DNA from: an uncultured Geobacteraceae bacterium
Lineage (GTDB): Bacteria; Desulfobacterota; Desulfuromonadia; Desulfuromonadales; Geopsychrobacteraceae
Direction of reading: 5' to 3'
DNA: 11,925 nucleotides
Assembly (NCBI GenBank): GCA_937958075.1
Contig: CALFFB010000238.1
Span: 1-11,925 of the forward strand
Part shown: positions 1-5,809 of the stretch, one piece after another
Layout of the letters: every line of letters begins with the position of its first letter
Numbering within the stretch: position 1 is the stretch's first letter
Translations under genes and position numbers: made by a program
Notes under the pieces: generated by a model
Told to the model about the DNA's origin: nothing
The model's database searches: none
What the model saw: only the letters and a program-made list of their open reading frames with translations

Positions 1-42
1 GCCGGACTCGATCTGTACTTTTGCGTTGCTTGCTGTTGCCAT
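1..42 (-). CDS. Start of a phage structural gene, probably tail (partial)
   Basis: Only the first 14 codons fall in the window. They read MATASNAKVQIESG and run off the left edge. The ATG at 42 follows an AAAGGAG ribosome binding site with a 6-base gap, and the upstream gene stops at 54, so this is a real start. By position, directly after a gp37/tail-terminator-like gene, the next product would usually be a tail tube, tail sheath or other major tail protein. That role is inferred from gene order. The 14 residues alone do not identify a family. Confidence 0.7.
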   Translation of the reverse strand, partial: MATASNAKVQIESG

Positions 43-53
43 GGTGTTCTCCT

Positions 54-494
54 TTAGGTTGGCTTCTCTTCGATTTCTATGTCCTGAACGGTGAAGCAGC
101 ACTCGCCCAGGGATCCTTCGTCGTTGGCACTATCCGCCGGGGTCATGCTGTCGATCATCGCCAGCAGGTCCGTGTCTTTTTCGAGAGCGGAGAGAATCAG
201 CTCTTCTGTTTCAATCAACTCCGCCTGGCGGCGGCTTGAGTCCGGTTGGTAAAAGCCAGCATAGAGGCGCACCCGGTTGACCCGCTTGATGTCTCCAAAG
301 GTTTCACGGCTGCGCCTGACCGATGGCCTGGTGATCATAATCACCGGCAGGTCGGCGCTGGCTATCTCCTCGCGGTTGCGGTAGGTCACTTTGACCGTTG
401 GCTTTTTTTCCCACTTTTGCAGGGCATAGGCCGTCAGGTCAGCGTCAGCTTCGAGGGTGGCTTTGATCTGCTGCAAAATTTCAGCGAACCCCAT
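54..494 (-). CDS. Gp37-like / tail-terminator-like neck protein
   Basis: The protein has 146 residues if it starts at the ATG at 494 (MGFAEILQQIKATLEADADL). An in-frame ATG at 545 would add 17 residues, but 494 has a GGAG about 10 bases upstream and overlaps the preceding small gene by 14 bases, so I prefer it. The pattern fits phage tail-terminator or Mu gp37-like proteins: an N-terminal helix, a beta strand (PTVKVTYRNRE), a strand with the typical DLPVIMIT wording, a basic VRRSRETFGDIKRVNRVRLYAG segment broken into strands, and a helix around ELIETEELILSALEKD. Such proteins cap the tail tube and make the head-proximal interface. Its position between the neck genes and the next (tail) gene supports this. 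The family assignment rests on pattern and gene order only. Confidence 0.55.
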   Translation of the reverse strand: MGFAEILQQIKATLEADADLTAYALQKWEKKPTVKVTYRNREEIASADLPVIMITRPSVRRSRETFGDIKRVNRVRLYAGFYQPDSSRRQAELIETEELILSALEKDTDLLAMIDSMTPADSANDEGSLGECCFTVQDIEIEEKPT

Positions 495-645
495 AAAAAA
501 CGGTCTCCATATTTGCCCCACAATCGACGATCTCTGGGTGGCCAAGGGGTTGGTGCGGGTTACTTCTTATCGTCCCCTTGCAGTTGGGGCATTTGCGGTC
601 AGCCCCTAACGTGTGTCCGCAGGTCGGGCAGCGGCCTGAGCTCAT
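481..645 (-). CDS. 54-residue zinc-ribbon protein
   Basis: This short frame starts MSSGRCPTCGHTLGADRKCP and has two CxxC pairs, at residues 6/9 and 19/22, the usual ligand set of a small zinc ribbon. The ATG at 645 overlaps the amidase stop as ATGA, which suggests translational coupling. Its TGA lies 14 bases inside the next gene. The tail after residue 27 has no recognisable feature. Phages encode many such mini zinc proteins, for example Mu Com, a translational regulator, but I see no evidence for that specific role here. The coding call rests on the two CxxC pairs and the tight overlaps at both ends. Confidence 0.6.
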   Translation of the reverse strand: MSSGRCPTCGHTLGADRKCPNCKGTIRSNPHQPLGHPEIVDCGANMETVFYGVR

Positions 646-1088
646 GACAGGGCCTCCATTTTGGCGGTGACCAGGCGCAGCAGCACGCCCTTTGGCGGCC
701 AGTGGGCGCCGGGGCAGGTTTTGCCGCTGACGTCGCTGTGGTAGCGCAGGGTCTGCTCGTTGGGATCGATGCCGTAAAAACGAAAGATGTCGGCAACGGC
801 CATGGCGGTGATGTCGATCAGGTCACGGCCGGGGCGCTGTTTGTCAAAATTTCCCACCAGGCAGATGCCGATGTGGGTTCGATTGTAGGCCGGCTCATGG
901 GCGCCCTGCAGGTTGAGGGGTCGACCGATGCGCAGTCGCAGGGTGTCGCCGACCTCCTCGATGCCGTAGTGATAGCCGATGTCCCGCCAGCCGTTGTGCT
1001 CGATGTGATAATGGCGGATGGCTTCCCAGCTGCTGCTGGCGCTGTCGCGGGTGCCGCTGTGGTGGATACAGACGCCTTGCCAGTTCAT
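642..1088 (-). CDS. Endolysin, N-acetylmuramoyl-L-alanine amidase (T7-lysozyme type)
   Basis: The 148-residue protein matches the amidase_2/PGRP fold. It cuts the bond between N-acetylmuramic acid and L-alanine in peptidoglycan to release virions. Visible zinc ligands are His9 (in CIHHSGT), His117 and Cys125 (in YHSDVSGKTCPG). The His-to-Cys spacing of eight equals that of T7 lysozyme (His122/Cys130), and Lys123 sits where T7 has catalytic Lys128. The GWRDIGYHYGI block holds the conserved Tyr39. Length is normal for a single-domain enzyme, with no cell-wall-binding domain and no signal peptide, so it needs a holin or another export route. The start overlaps the stop of the upstream membrane-protein gene as ATGA, giving a membrane protein plus endolysin pair. 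Unusually, the pair sits among neck genes. Any transcriptional regulatory role like that of T7 lysozyme is not implied. Confidence 0.92.
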   Translation of the reverse strand: MNWQGVCIHHSGTRDSASSSWEAIRHYHIEHNGWRDIGYHYGIEEVGDTLRLRIGRPLNLQGAHEPAYNRTHIGICLVGNFDKQRPGRDLIDITAMAVADIFRFYGIDPNEQTLRYHSDVSGKTCPGAHWPPKGVLLRLVTAKMEALS

Positions 1089-1336
1089 CGCTTGTCGTCT
1101 CCGTCTTTTTTGTAGTACCAGCGCCGGTTGTGGGTGGCACGACAGGTGCCCTCAATGTTGGAGATTCGCCGCTCAAAATCATCGTCACGGGCAAAGAGCT
1201 TTTCCATGGTTTCCCTTAATAGCTTGATCTGGTCGTTAAGACCGTCAAGAATCTTGCGGATGCTCCACAGGAAGTATCCGGTCAAGATGACCAGCGCCAG
1301 CTGCATAAACCAGGTCGGTAGGGGGAATTCAGGCAA
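1085..1336 (-). CDS. Small single-pass membrane protein, candidate holin or spanin component
   Basis: The 83-residue product has one clear membrane segment at about residues 9-26 (WFMQLALVILTGYFLWSI). A charged amphipathic helix with coiled-coil character follows (about 27-62), then a basic tail. The start is TTG at 1336, placed 5 bases after AGGAGG. No ATG fits, and the upstream gene ends at 1349. Coupling to the amidase (ATGA overlap) suggests a lysis role. A single membrane helix followed by a coiled coil resembles i-spanins, or small phage proteins placed beside endolysins in Mu-like phages. A holin with one transmembrane segment is also possible. I see no lipoprotein partner (o-spanin) nearby. 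Confidence 0.7.
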   Translation of the reverse strand: MPEFPLPTWFMQLALVILTGYFLWSIRKILDGLNDQIKLLRETMEKLFARDDDFERRISNIEGTCRATHNRRWYYKKDGDDKR

Positions 1337-1348
1337 AACGTCCTCCTG

Positions 1349-1792
1349 TTAATTCAAGTTATGCTTGCGCAATGCTTTGTCGAGCTCTTCATTGGCGATC
1401 TGCTCTATCCGGCCCGAGCGGTTGAAGGCATCGAAAGCGTCGGTCAGGTAGGGTCTGGCGCCGTACTTGCTGTGCTGTTTTGTCCCCTGGTGGACGGCGC
1501 GGGCGTATTCGGCGCTGTTGTACACAACAGACTGCCTGTCGCCGGCGGAAAATCCGTCTTTGCTGTCGCCGGGGGCAAGCCAGTTGAGCAGGCGGCGCAA
1601 GTTGCCGGTGACGACGGGGACCGGGTAGCCGCCGGTATTTGCTGCCGGGCCGCTGAGTTTGTCAAAGGCGTCACGGTGTACACCAACGGCGGAACGCTTG
1701 AGGACGTTGGTGATAATCTGCGGGGCGGCTCCGGCCAGCCCCTGGAGGTTTTCGATGACGACCTTTCGGTTTTCTATGGTGATGGTCAGCAT
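1349..1792 (-). CDS. HK97 gp10-like / Mu gpG-like virion morphogenesis protein
   Basis: The 147-residue protein has the hallmarks of the HK97-gp10/gpG group of head-tail joining proteins: an N-terminal strand (MLTITIENRKVVIENL), a helix with LKRSAVGVHRDAFDKLSG, then PVVTGNLRRLLNW, VYNSAEYARAVHQGT and ARPYLTDAFDAF. The 'TGNLRR', 'YA..v..GT' and 'ARPyl..A' elements are the usual conserved points. Members sit in the neck and help complete the head-tail connection or tail assembly. The ATG follows the upstream TAG with no gap, and GAAGGA lies upstream within the previous gene, consistent with coupled translation. Confidence 0.75.
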   Translation of the reverse strand: MLTITIENRKVVIENLQGLAGAAPQIITNVLKRSAVGVHRDAFDKLSGPAANTGGYPVPVVTGNLRRLLNWLAPGDSKDGFSAGDRQSVVYNSAEYARAVHQGTKQHSKYGARPYLTDAFDAFNRSGRIEQIANEELDKALRKHNLN

Positions 1793-2212
1793 CTACGACA
1801 TTCCTTCCAGGGCGTTGCTGGTGACAACATGACCGGCGGCAAAGCCGCTGCTGCTGCCGAGGGTGGTTTCGACCTCGTGGAGCAGGCTTTGGGCTTCGGC
1901 GACGTACTCGCGCAGTTGGTTGCGCATTTTTGCGGCGTCGCTGCCGTCTTCGAGCTTGACCTCCTGAGCCAGACGGTTAATCCGCATGCGGCACAGGTCG
2001 GCGGCGGTCAGGAGCTTGACGGCCCGCGAGGCGCGCACGGCATTGACCCCGGTCAGGGCGGCAAGGGCGACACCGAGTCGCCCCTCGACAAGGGCCTGCT
2101 GTTCGGTGATCAGATCACCGACAACAAGTTCGAGCTCGTGCTCTGAACCAAGCCCGAACATAGCCCCGGCAAAGCCCATGATGGTGATTTCGTCCGGTCG
2201 GGGTGCGGCCAT
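1793..2212 (-). CDS. Probable head-tail connector protein
   Basis: The 139-residue, mainly helical protein lies directly between the major capsid gene and the gp10/gpG-like gene, where adaptor/connector proteins (HK97 gp6-like or Mu gp36-like) normally sit. The region ELELVVGDLITEQQALVEGR, followed by further helices, resembles the start of connector proteins that form a ring under the portal. No diagnostic motif is seen. The ATG at 2212 follows GAGGA by 4-5 bases. It is the first gene after the hairpin at 2235-2256, so its expression depends on read-through or on an unseen start site. Confidence 0.5.
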   Translation of the reverse strand: MAAPRPDEITIMGFAGAMFGLGSEHELELVVGDLITEQQALVEGRLGVALAALTGVNAVRASRAVKLLTAADLCRMRINRLAQEVKLEDGSDAAKMRNQLREYVAEAQSLLHEVETTLGSSSGFAAGHVVTSNALEGMS

Positions 2213-2225
2213 GCGTTCCTCACAT

Positions 2226-2256
2226 TAAAAAGATGGGGCGGGCGGGAACCCGCCCC
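2226..2256 (-). terminator. Rho-independent terminator after the major capsid gene
   Basis: An 8-bp GC-only stem (arms at 2235-2242 and 2249-2256, GGGGCGGG against CCCGCCCC, 6-base loop) lies just after the capsid stop in the minus direction. It is followed on that strand by ATCTTTTTAA. A strong stem with a short T run fits a terminator. It may reduce, not abolish, read-through into the connector genes, which would set a high ratio of capsid to neck protein. Confidence 0.65.
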
Positions 2257-2294
2257 GTAACAGACCGTGGAGAGAGCGTCGGGCGGTCTGATTT

Positions 2295-3278
2295 TTAGCT
2301 CAACGCGCAGCGGCGGTGCTGCAGGGTGCTGGCAATCGCGCCGTTGTAAGCGCCGGTCCACACATGGTCGGCCCCCAGCTTGAGTTCGTTGCGTTGGGGC
2401 TCCCGGGTGTTGAGGTCTTCCCACTCGCCGCGCACCGACTTGTACCCCGGCAGCGACACATAATAGTGAGTCGAGGCGATCTTGGCGGTGGGGATAACAC
2501 CGGCAATAGGGTAGACAATCTGGTTGATGTTGGCGTTGGCGTTGGTAAAGCTGGCGGCCAGCGCCTTGTAGATGCGGAACATCAGGTTCGGGTGGCAGGT
2601 GATGTAGAAACGGCTGGCGGCGCTGACACCGGCACCGGCGGCCTGCAGGTCGGTGATGATCTTGGCGCAGGCGTTGTTGATGGTGGTGGCGTCGTCGGTG
2701 ACAAAGCTCTCGTTGATGCCCGCACCGAGCAGTTCCATCAGGTTGTAGAACAGATCGGCTTTCTGGTCGTACCAGCGCTTGACGGTGTCGCTGGTGAGCT
2801 CGTCGATTTTGTAGAGCTCATTGAAGCGCAGCCAGTCGTCGAGGATGGGAAAGCCGCCGGTGAAACGCAGCATGGACACCACAGCTTTGGTGGCCTTGGG
2901 CAGCTCGCTGAGTTCGGCCTCTTCGCCGGGCAGGTGCTGCATGAAGGTGATGCCGCCGGTGACATCGGCAATTTCAAAGGTTTTGCTGGTGCTCTGGCGC
3001 AGGTTGACCTCGCGGAAAAGGGCTTCGTAGCCACGGTCGGGGGCGTCTACGGTGTCGCTGCCGGCAACAATGATGGGCGGCGCGGAATGCACCAGGGACG
3101 GGTCAGCGCCCAGGGCCTTGCTGCCGAGCACGGTTGTCGGCGCTTCTTTGACCAGGGGCTGATCAGCGACGGACTTCAGGGCCGTGCTGATGGCGTCGAG
3201 CATTTTTTCCTTGCGCTGAGCTTCGGGGATCTCACCCAGCTTTGCCCAGTCGATGACTTGCTTTCCAAACAGTTTCAT
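2295..3278 (-). CDS. Major capsid protein (HK97-fold, Mu gpT-like group)
   Basis: This 327-residue protein is the expected size of a major head subunit. It sits after protease, scaffold and decoration genes and before neck genes. Features include an N-terminal helical arm (residues 1-35), a stretch around residues 82-125 (DRGYEALFREV, GGITFMQHLPGEEAE) like the E-loop region of HK97-fold capsids, LRFTGGFPILDDWL, a long spine-like helix near residues 160-190, and a C-terminal A-domain-like segment (RFYITCHPNLMFRIYKAL, then YYVSLPGYKSVRGEWEDL). The start follows AAGGAG with a 6-base gap. The 74-base leader contains a small hairpin at 3317-3332 (CGGGG/CCCCG). The family is inferred from context and general pattern, not from a catalytic motif. 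Confidence 0.8.
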   Translation of the reverse strand: MKLFGKQVIDWAKLGEIPEAQRKEKMLDAISTALKSVADQPLVKEAPTTVLGSKALGADPSLVHSAPPIIVAGSDTVDAPDRGYEALFREVNLRQSTSKTFEIADVTGGITFMQHLPGEEAELSELPKATKAVVSMLRFTGGFPILDDWLRFNELYKIDELTSDTVKRWYDQKADLFYNLMELLGAGINESFVTDDATTINNACAKIITDLQAAGAGVSAASRFYITCHPNLMFRIYKALAASFTNANANINQIVYPIAGVIPTAKIASTHYYVSLPGYKSVRGEWEDLNTREPQRNELKLGADHVWTGAYNGAIASTLQHRRCALS

Positions 3279-3352
3279 GATGCGCTCCTTGCGTCGTGAG
3301 TGTCCGGGGCGAGGGTCGGGGCGCTAACCCCGTGACGCCTCACTCCACAAAA

Positions 3353-3697
3353 TTATCTGTTTTCGCCAAGCTCAACCAGGACGGTGGTGTCAGCTGAGGC
3401 GGCGGCTTTTTTGGCAATACCGGCCTTGGTGTTGTCAGTCGCGGTTTTGTTGATTTCGCCGTCAGCGACATCCCAATAACAAACATCACCGGCGGCAATG
3501 GCCAGGGGCGCGGTTTTGGGGAACTCCACCGGCCCGCGGAAGATATAGACGCCTTCAACGTCTGCGGCGTAGGCGTTGGTTGCCACCAGCACATGACCGG
3601 CGGAAACGATGACGTCACCAGCTTCAACCTCTGCGGTGTGGGCGAGTTTCAGCGTGCGCGTTGCGTCGAGCCCGCCTCTCAAGATTGCTTTTGCCAT
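3353..3697 (-). CDS. DUF2190-like capsid decoration (cement) protein
   Basis: The protein is 114 residues, a normal length for DUF2190. The pattern is the usual one: MAKAILRGGLDATRTLKLAHT, then EVEAGDVIVSAGHVLVATNA, a GVYIFRGPVEFPKTA strand, AAGDVCYWDVADGEI, and a final IAKKAAASADTTVLVEL strand. The 'aGDvcYWd' and terminal 'vlVeLg' are the most recognisable points. Known members are small beta-rich proteins that bind the outer capsid surface and stabilise it. Placement between protease/scaffold and major capsid is standard. The start has a good AAGGAG site. Confidence 0.8.
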   Translation of the reverse strand: MAKAILRGGLDATRTLKLAHTAEVEAGDVIVSAGHVLVATNAYAADVEGVYIFRGPVEFPKTAPLAIAAGDVCYWDVADGEINKTATDNTKAGIAKKAAASADTTVLVELGENR

Positions 3698-3725
3698 GAT
3701 AATTTCTCCTTATTTCAGGGGTGGA

Positions 3726-4151
3726 TTACTTGACCACCAGCGGGTTATCGTCGGTTTTGCCGGTGCTGCGGTTGTCGCCGGTGCTGCCCTTGATCTGCCC
3801 CTGGGGGTACCTTTCGGCAACGCGGGCTTCTAGGTTTTTCAGCTCGATGCTCAAAAAGTCCATGCCCATGCTCTTGGCAAAGGTGGTCATGGCTTTTTTG
3901 CTGTCTTCATCCTCTTTGCACTCGCCCAGCAAGGCCTTAAGGCGGGCGTATTCGGCAGCCTGGCTGTCCAGGTACTTTTTGCCCAGCTCAGCGTCGGCCT
4001 TAAGGCTGTCGACCTGACCGGTCAGCTCGGTGATTTTGTCGTCACGGCTTTTGAGGGTGCTTTTCACCACCTCAAGGACCTGATCTTCGGTGGTGTCGTC
4101 GGCAAAAGACTTGCTCAGGTACGCCCCGAGGAACATCAATAGCGTTTTCAT
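3726..4151 (-). CDS. Nested head scaffold protein (internal in-frame start)
   Basis: Met229 of the protease frame (ATG at 4151) is preceded by a strong AAGGAG at 4166-4161 with a 9-base gap, inside a low-GC stretch. Translation there gives 141 residues starting MKTLLMFLGAYLSKSFADD. It contains only the coiled-coil scaffold (about residues 40-80) and a Gly/Lys-rich tail ending NPLVVK. In Mu (I/Z) and lambda (C/Nu3) the scaffold is made separately from such an internal start in far larger amounts than the protease. I infer the same here. Confidence 0.7.
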   Translation of the reverse strand: MKTLLMFLGAYLSKSFADDTTEDQVLEVVKSTLKSRDDKITELTGQVDSLKADAELGKKYLDSQAAEYARLKALLGECKEDEDSKKAMTTFAKSMGMDFLSIELKNLEARVAERYPQGQIKGSTGDNRSTGKTDDNPLVVK

Positions 4152-4835
4152 CGTGTTTTTCTCCTTGTTGTCTGATGGATGATCCGGATTGTGGCCGGCG
4201 GACTTTTGCGAGGTGGCGCCAGGCTGTGCGCCAAGCCAGACCAGGGAGCCCTCAAGGGCTTCGGCGGGGCCGACATACTCCCAGTATTTCACCGGGCCGT
4301 TGGGCTCGTCTTTGATGGTGACGAGGCTGGCGGCGTTAAAACCGATGCTCCAGTGGCGGTAGGTGCCACCCTTGATGTTCTTCAGTACCGAGTCGATGTC
4401 ATCGGTTTTGACCGCATACCACCAGGCCCAGAGGGTTTTGACCGGGGTTTCCGGCGTGGGAAGCTTGATGTCGGAGCCGGTCAGCGCCTTGAACTGCTCG
4501 GCGGTCATCTCCTCGGCCTTGGCGTCGAAATACAAACCAAGGGGGAGCTTGCTGTGGCGATCGTGAAAATAGAGGGCGCTTTTGCCGGGAAGGGTGGCGG
4601 CGAAGTCGTCAAGGACAGACTCGGGGAAGCGTTCGGTGTCGCGGTCGATGCCGTTGTGAGCCAAAAGCTGCTTGCCGATGAAAATATCATCAGCGGTCAA
4701 GGGCTCGATGGCGTAGGCGTTGACCTTGTCCAGCAGGTCATCGGTAACAGCAACGGCAGAGGTAACGGCCTTGACAACGCCAAGCTGCTTTTTCGCGTCG
4801 CGGATCGGCGCGCCTGCCTTGCCCCGGAACCTCAT
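3726..4835 (-). CDS. Prohead protease with C-terminal scaffold domain
   Basis: The 369-residue protein has two parts. Residues 1 to about 210 resemble phage prohead serine proteases: IGKQLLAHNGIDRDTERFPE (as in 'n..iDrdgerf'), then LYFHDRHSKLPLGLYFDA with candidate catalytic His91/His94, RHWSIGF with Ser163, and GSLVWLGAQPGA, the usual closing 'SlV..ga.pgA' block. Residues from about 229 form a charged helical scaffold with a coiled coil (KITELTGQVDSLKADAELGKKYL). Prohead proteases remove scaffold and capsid arms before DNA packaging. The layout mirrors Mu I/Z and lambda C/Nu3. The start overlaps the upstream stop as ATGA. Which residue is the nucleophile cannot be settled by eye. Confidence 0.85.
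   Translation of the reverse strand: MRFRGKAGAPIRDAKKQLGVVKAVTSAVAVTDDLLDKVNAYAIEPLTADDIFIGKQLLAHNGIDRDTERFPESVLDDFAATLPGKSALYFHDRHSKLPLGLYFDAKAEEMTAEQFKALTGSDIKLPTPETPVKTLWAWWYAVKTDDIDSVLKNIKGGTYRHWSIGFNAASLVTIKDEPNGPVKYWEYVGPAEALEGSLVWLGAQPGATSQKSAGHNPDHPSDNKEKNTMKTLLMFLGAYLSKSFADDTTEDQVLEVVKSTLKSRDDKITELTGQVDSLKADAELGKKYLDSQAAEYARLKALLGECKEDEDSKKAMTTFAKSMGMDFLSIELKNLEARVAERYPQGQIKGSTGDNRSTGKTDDNPLVVK
4161..4166 (-). promoter_or_regulatory. Internal ribosome binding site for the nested scaffold
   Basis: AAGGAG on the minus strand, followed by an AT-rich 9-base spacer and ATG at 4151. It is a better match than the ribosome binding site of the full-length protease gene, whose start has only a weak AAGG, so the scaffold should be the major product. 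Confidence 0.7.
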
Positions 4836-5101
4836 ACCCGGTGGCCTTGCTGGCGCAGGTGCTTCAGCACGTCCTGACCGGTGACAACGCCGGAGTCTTT
4901 CTTTTCGGCGACGCTGACAACAGCGGTGGCCATATCCTGGAACAACTGCCAGGCCTCGTCGCGTTCGGCGGCGGAGACGTCCTCGCCGACAACCTCTTCC
5001 AGGGCTTTGGTTTGTGGTAGCCCGGCGGCGGTGAAGTGCTCTTTATTCTCGCGGTCGAGCTGGCCGATGGCGTTGATCAGCCTGGTGGTTTTTTCTGTCA
5101 T
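4832..5101 (-). CDS. Small phage protein upstream of the protease
   Basis: The 89-residue protein starts MTEKTTRLINAIGQLDRENK from the ATG at 5101. GGAG lies about 10 bases upstream. An in-frame ATG at 5158 would add 19 low-complexity residues and is less likely. The segment EHFTAAGLPQTKALEEVVG, followed by EDVSAAERDEAW, recalls a short 'wT..G.P...al...lg..vs..erd' element I associate with small proteins in Mu-like head regions. The function of that element is unknown to me. The rest is helical and acidic. It ends in an ATGA overlap with the protease, which indicates coupled expression. No function is assigned. Confidence 0.7.
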   Translation of the reverse strand: MTEKTTRLINAIGQLDRENKEHFTAAGLPQTKALEEVVGEDVSAAERDEAWQLFQDMATAVVSVAEKKDSGVVTGQDVLKHLRQQGHRV

Positions 5102-5207
5102 GATCCGGCTCCGTGGATTTGGTGACTTCGATACCGGAACCGCTGAAGGCGTTTTCACCCGTTTTGGTCAGGTTGTGGGTGATTTGGTGGGTTTTGCCCT
5201 GCTTCAT
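5043..5207 (-). CDS. Possible 54-residue protein overlapping the next gene
   Basis: The frame opens with ATG at 5207, preceded by AAAAAAGGG, and reads MKQGKTHQITHNLTKTGENA. It continues to residue 34 with ordinary composition, then overlaps the next gene by 59 bases with a Lys/Arg/His-rich tail that looks like a shadow of that gene. It is the first possible gene after the cassette terminator, so it could be a real leader gene or just a translated approach to the 5101 start. No family recognised. Confidence is low because of the long overlap. Confidence 0.35.
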   Translation of the reverse strand: MKQGKTHQITHNLTKTGENAFSGSGIEVTKSTEPDHDRKNHQADQRHRPARPRE

Positions 5208-5244
5208 GCGGTTGCCCTTTTTTGATCGACACCGCAGCAATAGC

Positions 5245-5277
5245 AAAAAAAAAAGACCTGTTCGGGCAGAACAGGTC
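5245..5277 (-). terminator. Strong rho-independent terminator closing the cassette
   Basis: A perfect 9-bp stem (arms at 5255-5263 and 5269-5277, GACCTGTTC/GAACAGGTC, 5-base loop) is followed on the minus strand by ten consecutive T (5254-5245). This is a textbook terminator for the 144-residue gene upstream. On the plus strand it is followed by AAAAAGATTTTTG, so it could work weakly in that direction too. Nearly the same hairpin recurs at 11901-11923. Confidence 0.88.
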
Positions 5278-5322
5278 AAAAAGATTTTTGTTTTTGTAGC
5301 CCGTTGGTGGTGGTGCGGGGTT

Positions 5323-5350
5323 GTAGGGGCGATTCGTGAGTCGCCCCTAC
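5323..5350. repeat. Inverted repeat GTAGGGGCGA...TCGCCCCTAC
   Basis: Perfect 10-bp arms (5323-5332 and 5341-5350) with an 8-base centre that can pair further through a T-G wobble. It lies 3 bases beyond the stop of the 144-residue gene. From memory, short palindromes with a TAGGGGCG core are common interspersed repeats in several bacterial chromosomes, which would make this a host-derived repeat. That is recall, not a search. It could also slow 3' exonuclease decay of the mRNA. Confidence 0.7.
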
Positions 5351-5353
5351 GGG

Positions 5354-5788
5354 TCATTTCACCTTGGCACCGGCGGCGGTGAGCATTTCGTGATAATTGG
5401 CAACTTCCTGGTCTGATTTTTCCCAGAATTTCTGAATCACCTCCATCACTCCGCACTGTTCGACAAAGCTCATGGCTTTCATCTTTTTTGCCAGCTCCAG
5501 GGTGTCGATGCCGAACTGTTCTTTGACGGTGTACGATTCGGAATCTGCGACGTTCATCCAGGCGTAACGGGCGGGGTCGAGTTCGCTTGATTCGTCCGGG
5601 CCTGGAAACACGGTGCCGTTGTTGGCATCCATGATCGCCAGCCACTCGCCCTGTGTGAGCTCGGGCATGGCGTCCAGGACGATGGACTGGTAGCGGCTGA
5701 TGATGGAGTTAACGCGACCTGAATAGTTGTCGGGCTGGCCGACAAACTCGTGGTAGCGTTTGCTGATTCTGGGTCGGTCTTGGGCCAT
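5354..5788 (-). CDS. Uncharacterised 144-residue protein, second gene of the cassette
   Basis: The protein begins MAQDRPRISKRYHEFVGQPD and is mostly helical, with an acidic middle. Visible points are the N-terminal basic stretch, YSGRVNSIISRYQSIV, MPELTQGEWLAIMDANNGT, FGIDTLELAKKMKAM and VIQKFWEKSDQEV. There is no membrane segment, signal peptide, Cys pair or nuclease motif. The start is well set by AGGAGGT 5-6 bases upstream. It is the second gene after the palindrome-controlled promoter near 6640 and is followed by a strong terminator, so it most likely works with the 227-residue acidic protein. I do not recognise the family. It does not look like a virion protein by position, but a small head-associated role is not excluded. 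Confidence 0.8.
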   Translation of the reverse strand: MAQDRPRISKRYHEFVGQPDNYSGRVNSIISRYQSIVLDAMPELTQGEWLAIMDANNGTVFPGPDESSELDPARYAWMNVADSESYTVKEQFGIDTLELAKKMKAMSFVEQCGVMEVIQKFWEKSDQEVANYHEMLTAAGAKVK

Positions 5789-5809
5789 GGGGTTACCTCC
5801 TACGGAAAA

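Noticed and set aside
1361..2146. Plus-strand open frame of 261 codons spanning two minus-strand neck genes
   Set aside because: It crosses the boundary of two convincing coupled minus-strand genes and has shadow composition.
2527..2546. Tandem GTTGGC hexamers in the capsid gene
   Set aside because: Only three copies, encoding a TNANAN stretch inside an intact gene; no sign of a repeat element or phase-variable tract.
2316..3299. Long open frame of 327 codons on the plus strand opposite the capsid gene
   Set aside because: It mirrors the capsid gene codon for codon in a GC-rich region. It has a Gly/Val/Asp-rich composition typical of antisense shadows, matches no family, and all its neighbours run on the other strand.
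5043..5645. Minus-strand 200-codon frame overlapping the 144-residue gene and the terminator
   Set aside because: It would read through the terminator hairpin and T10 run, and its first part is a shadow of the 144-residue gene. Only the section from ATG 5207 was kept, at low confidence.
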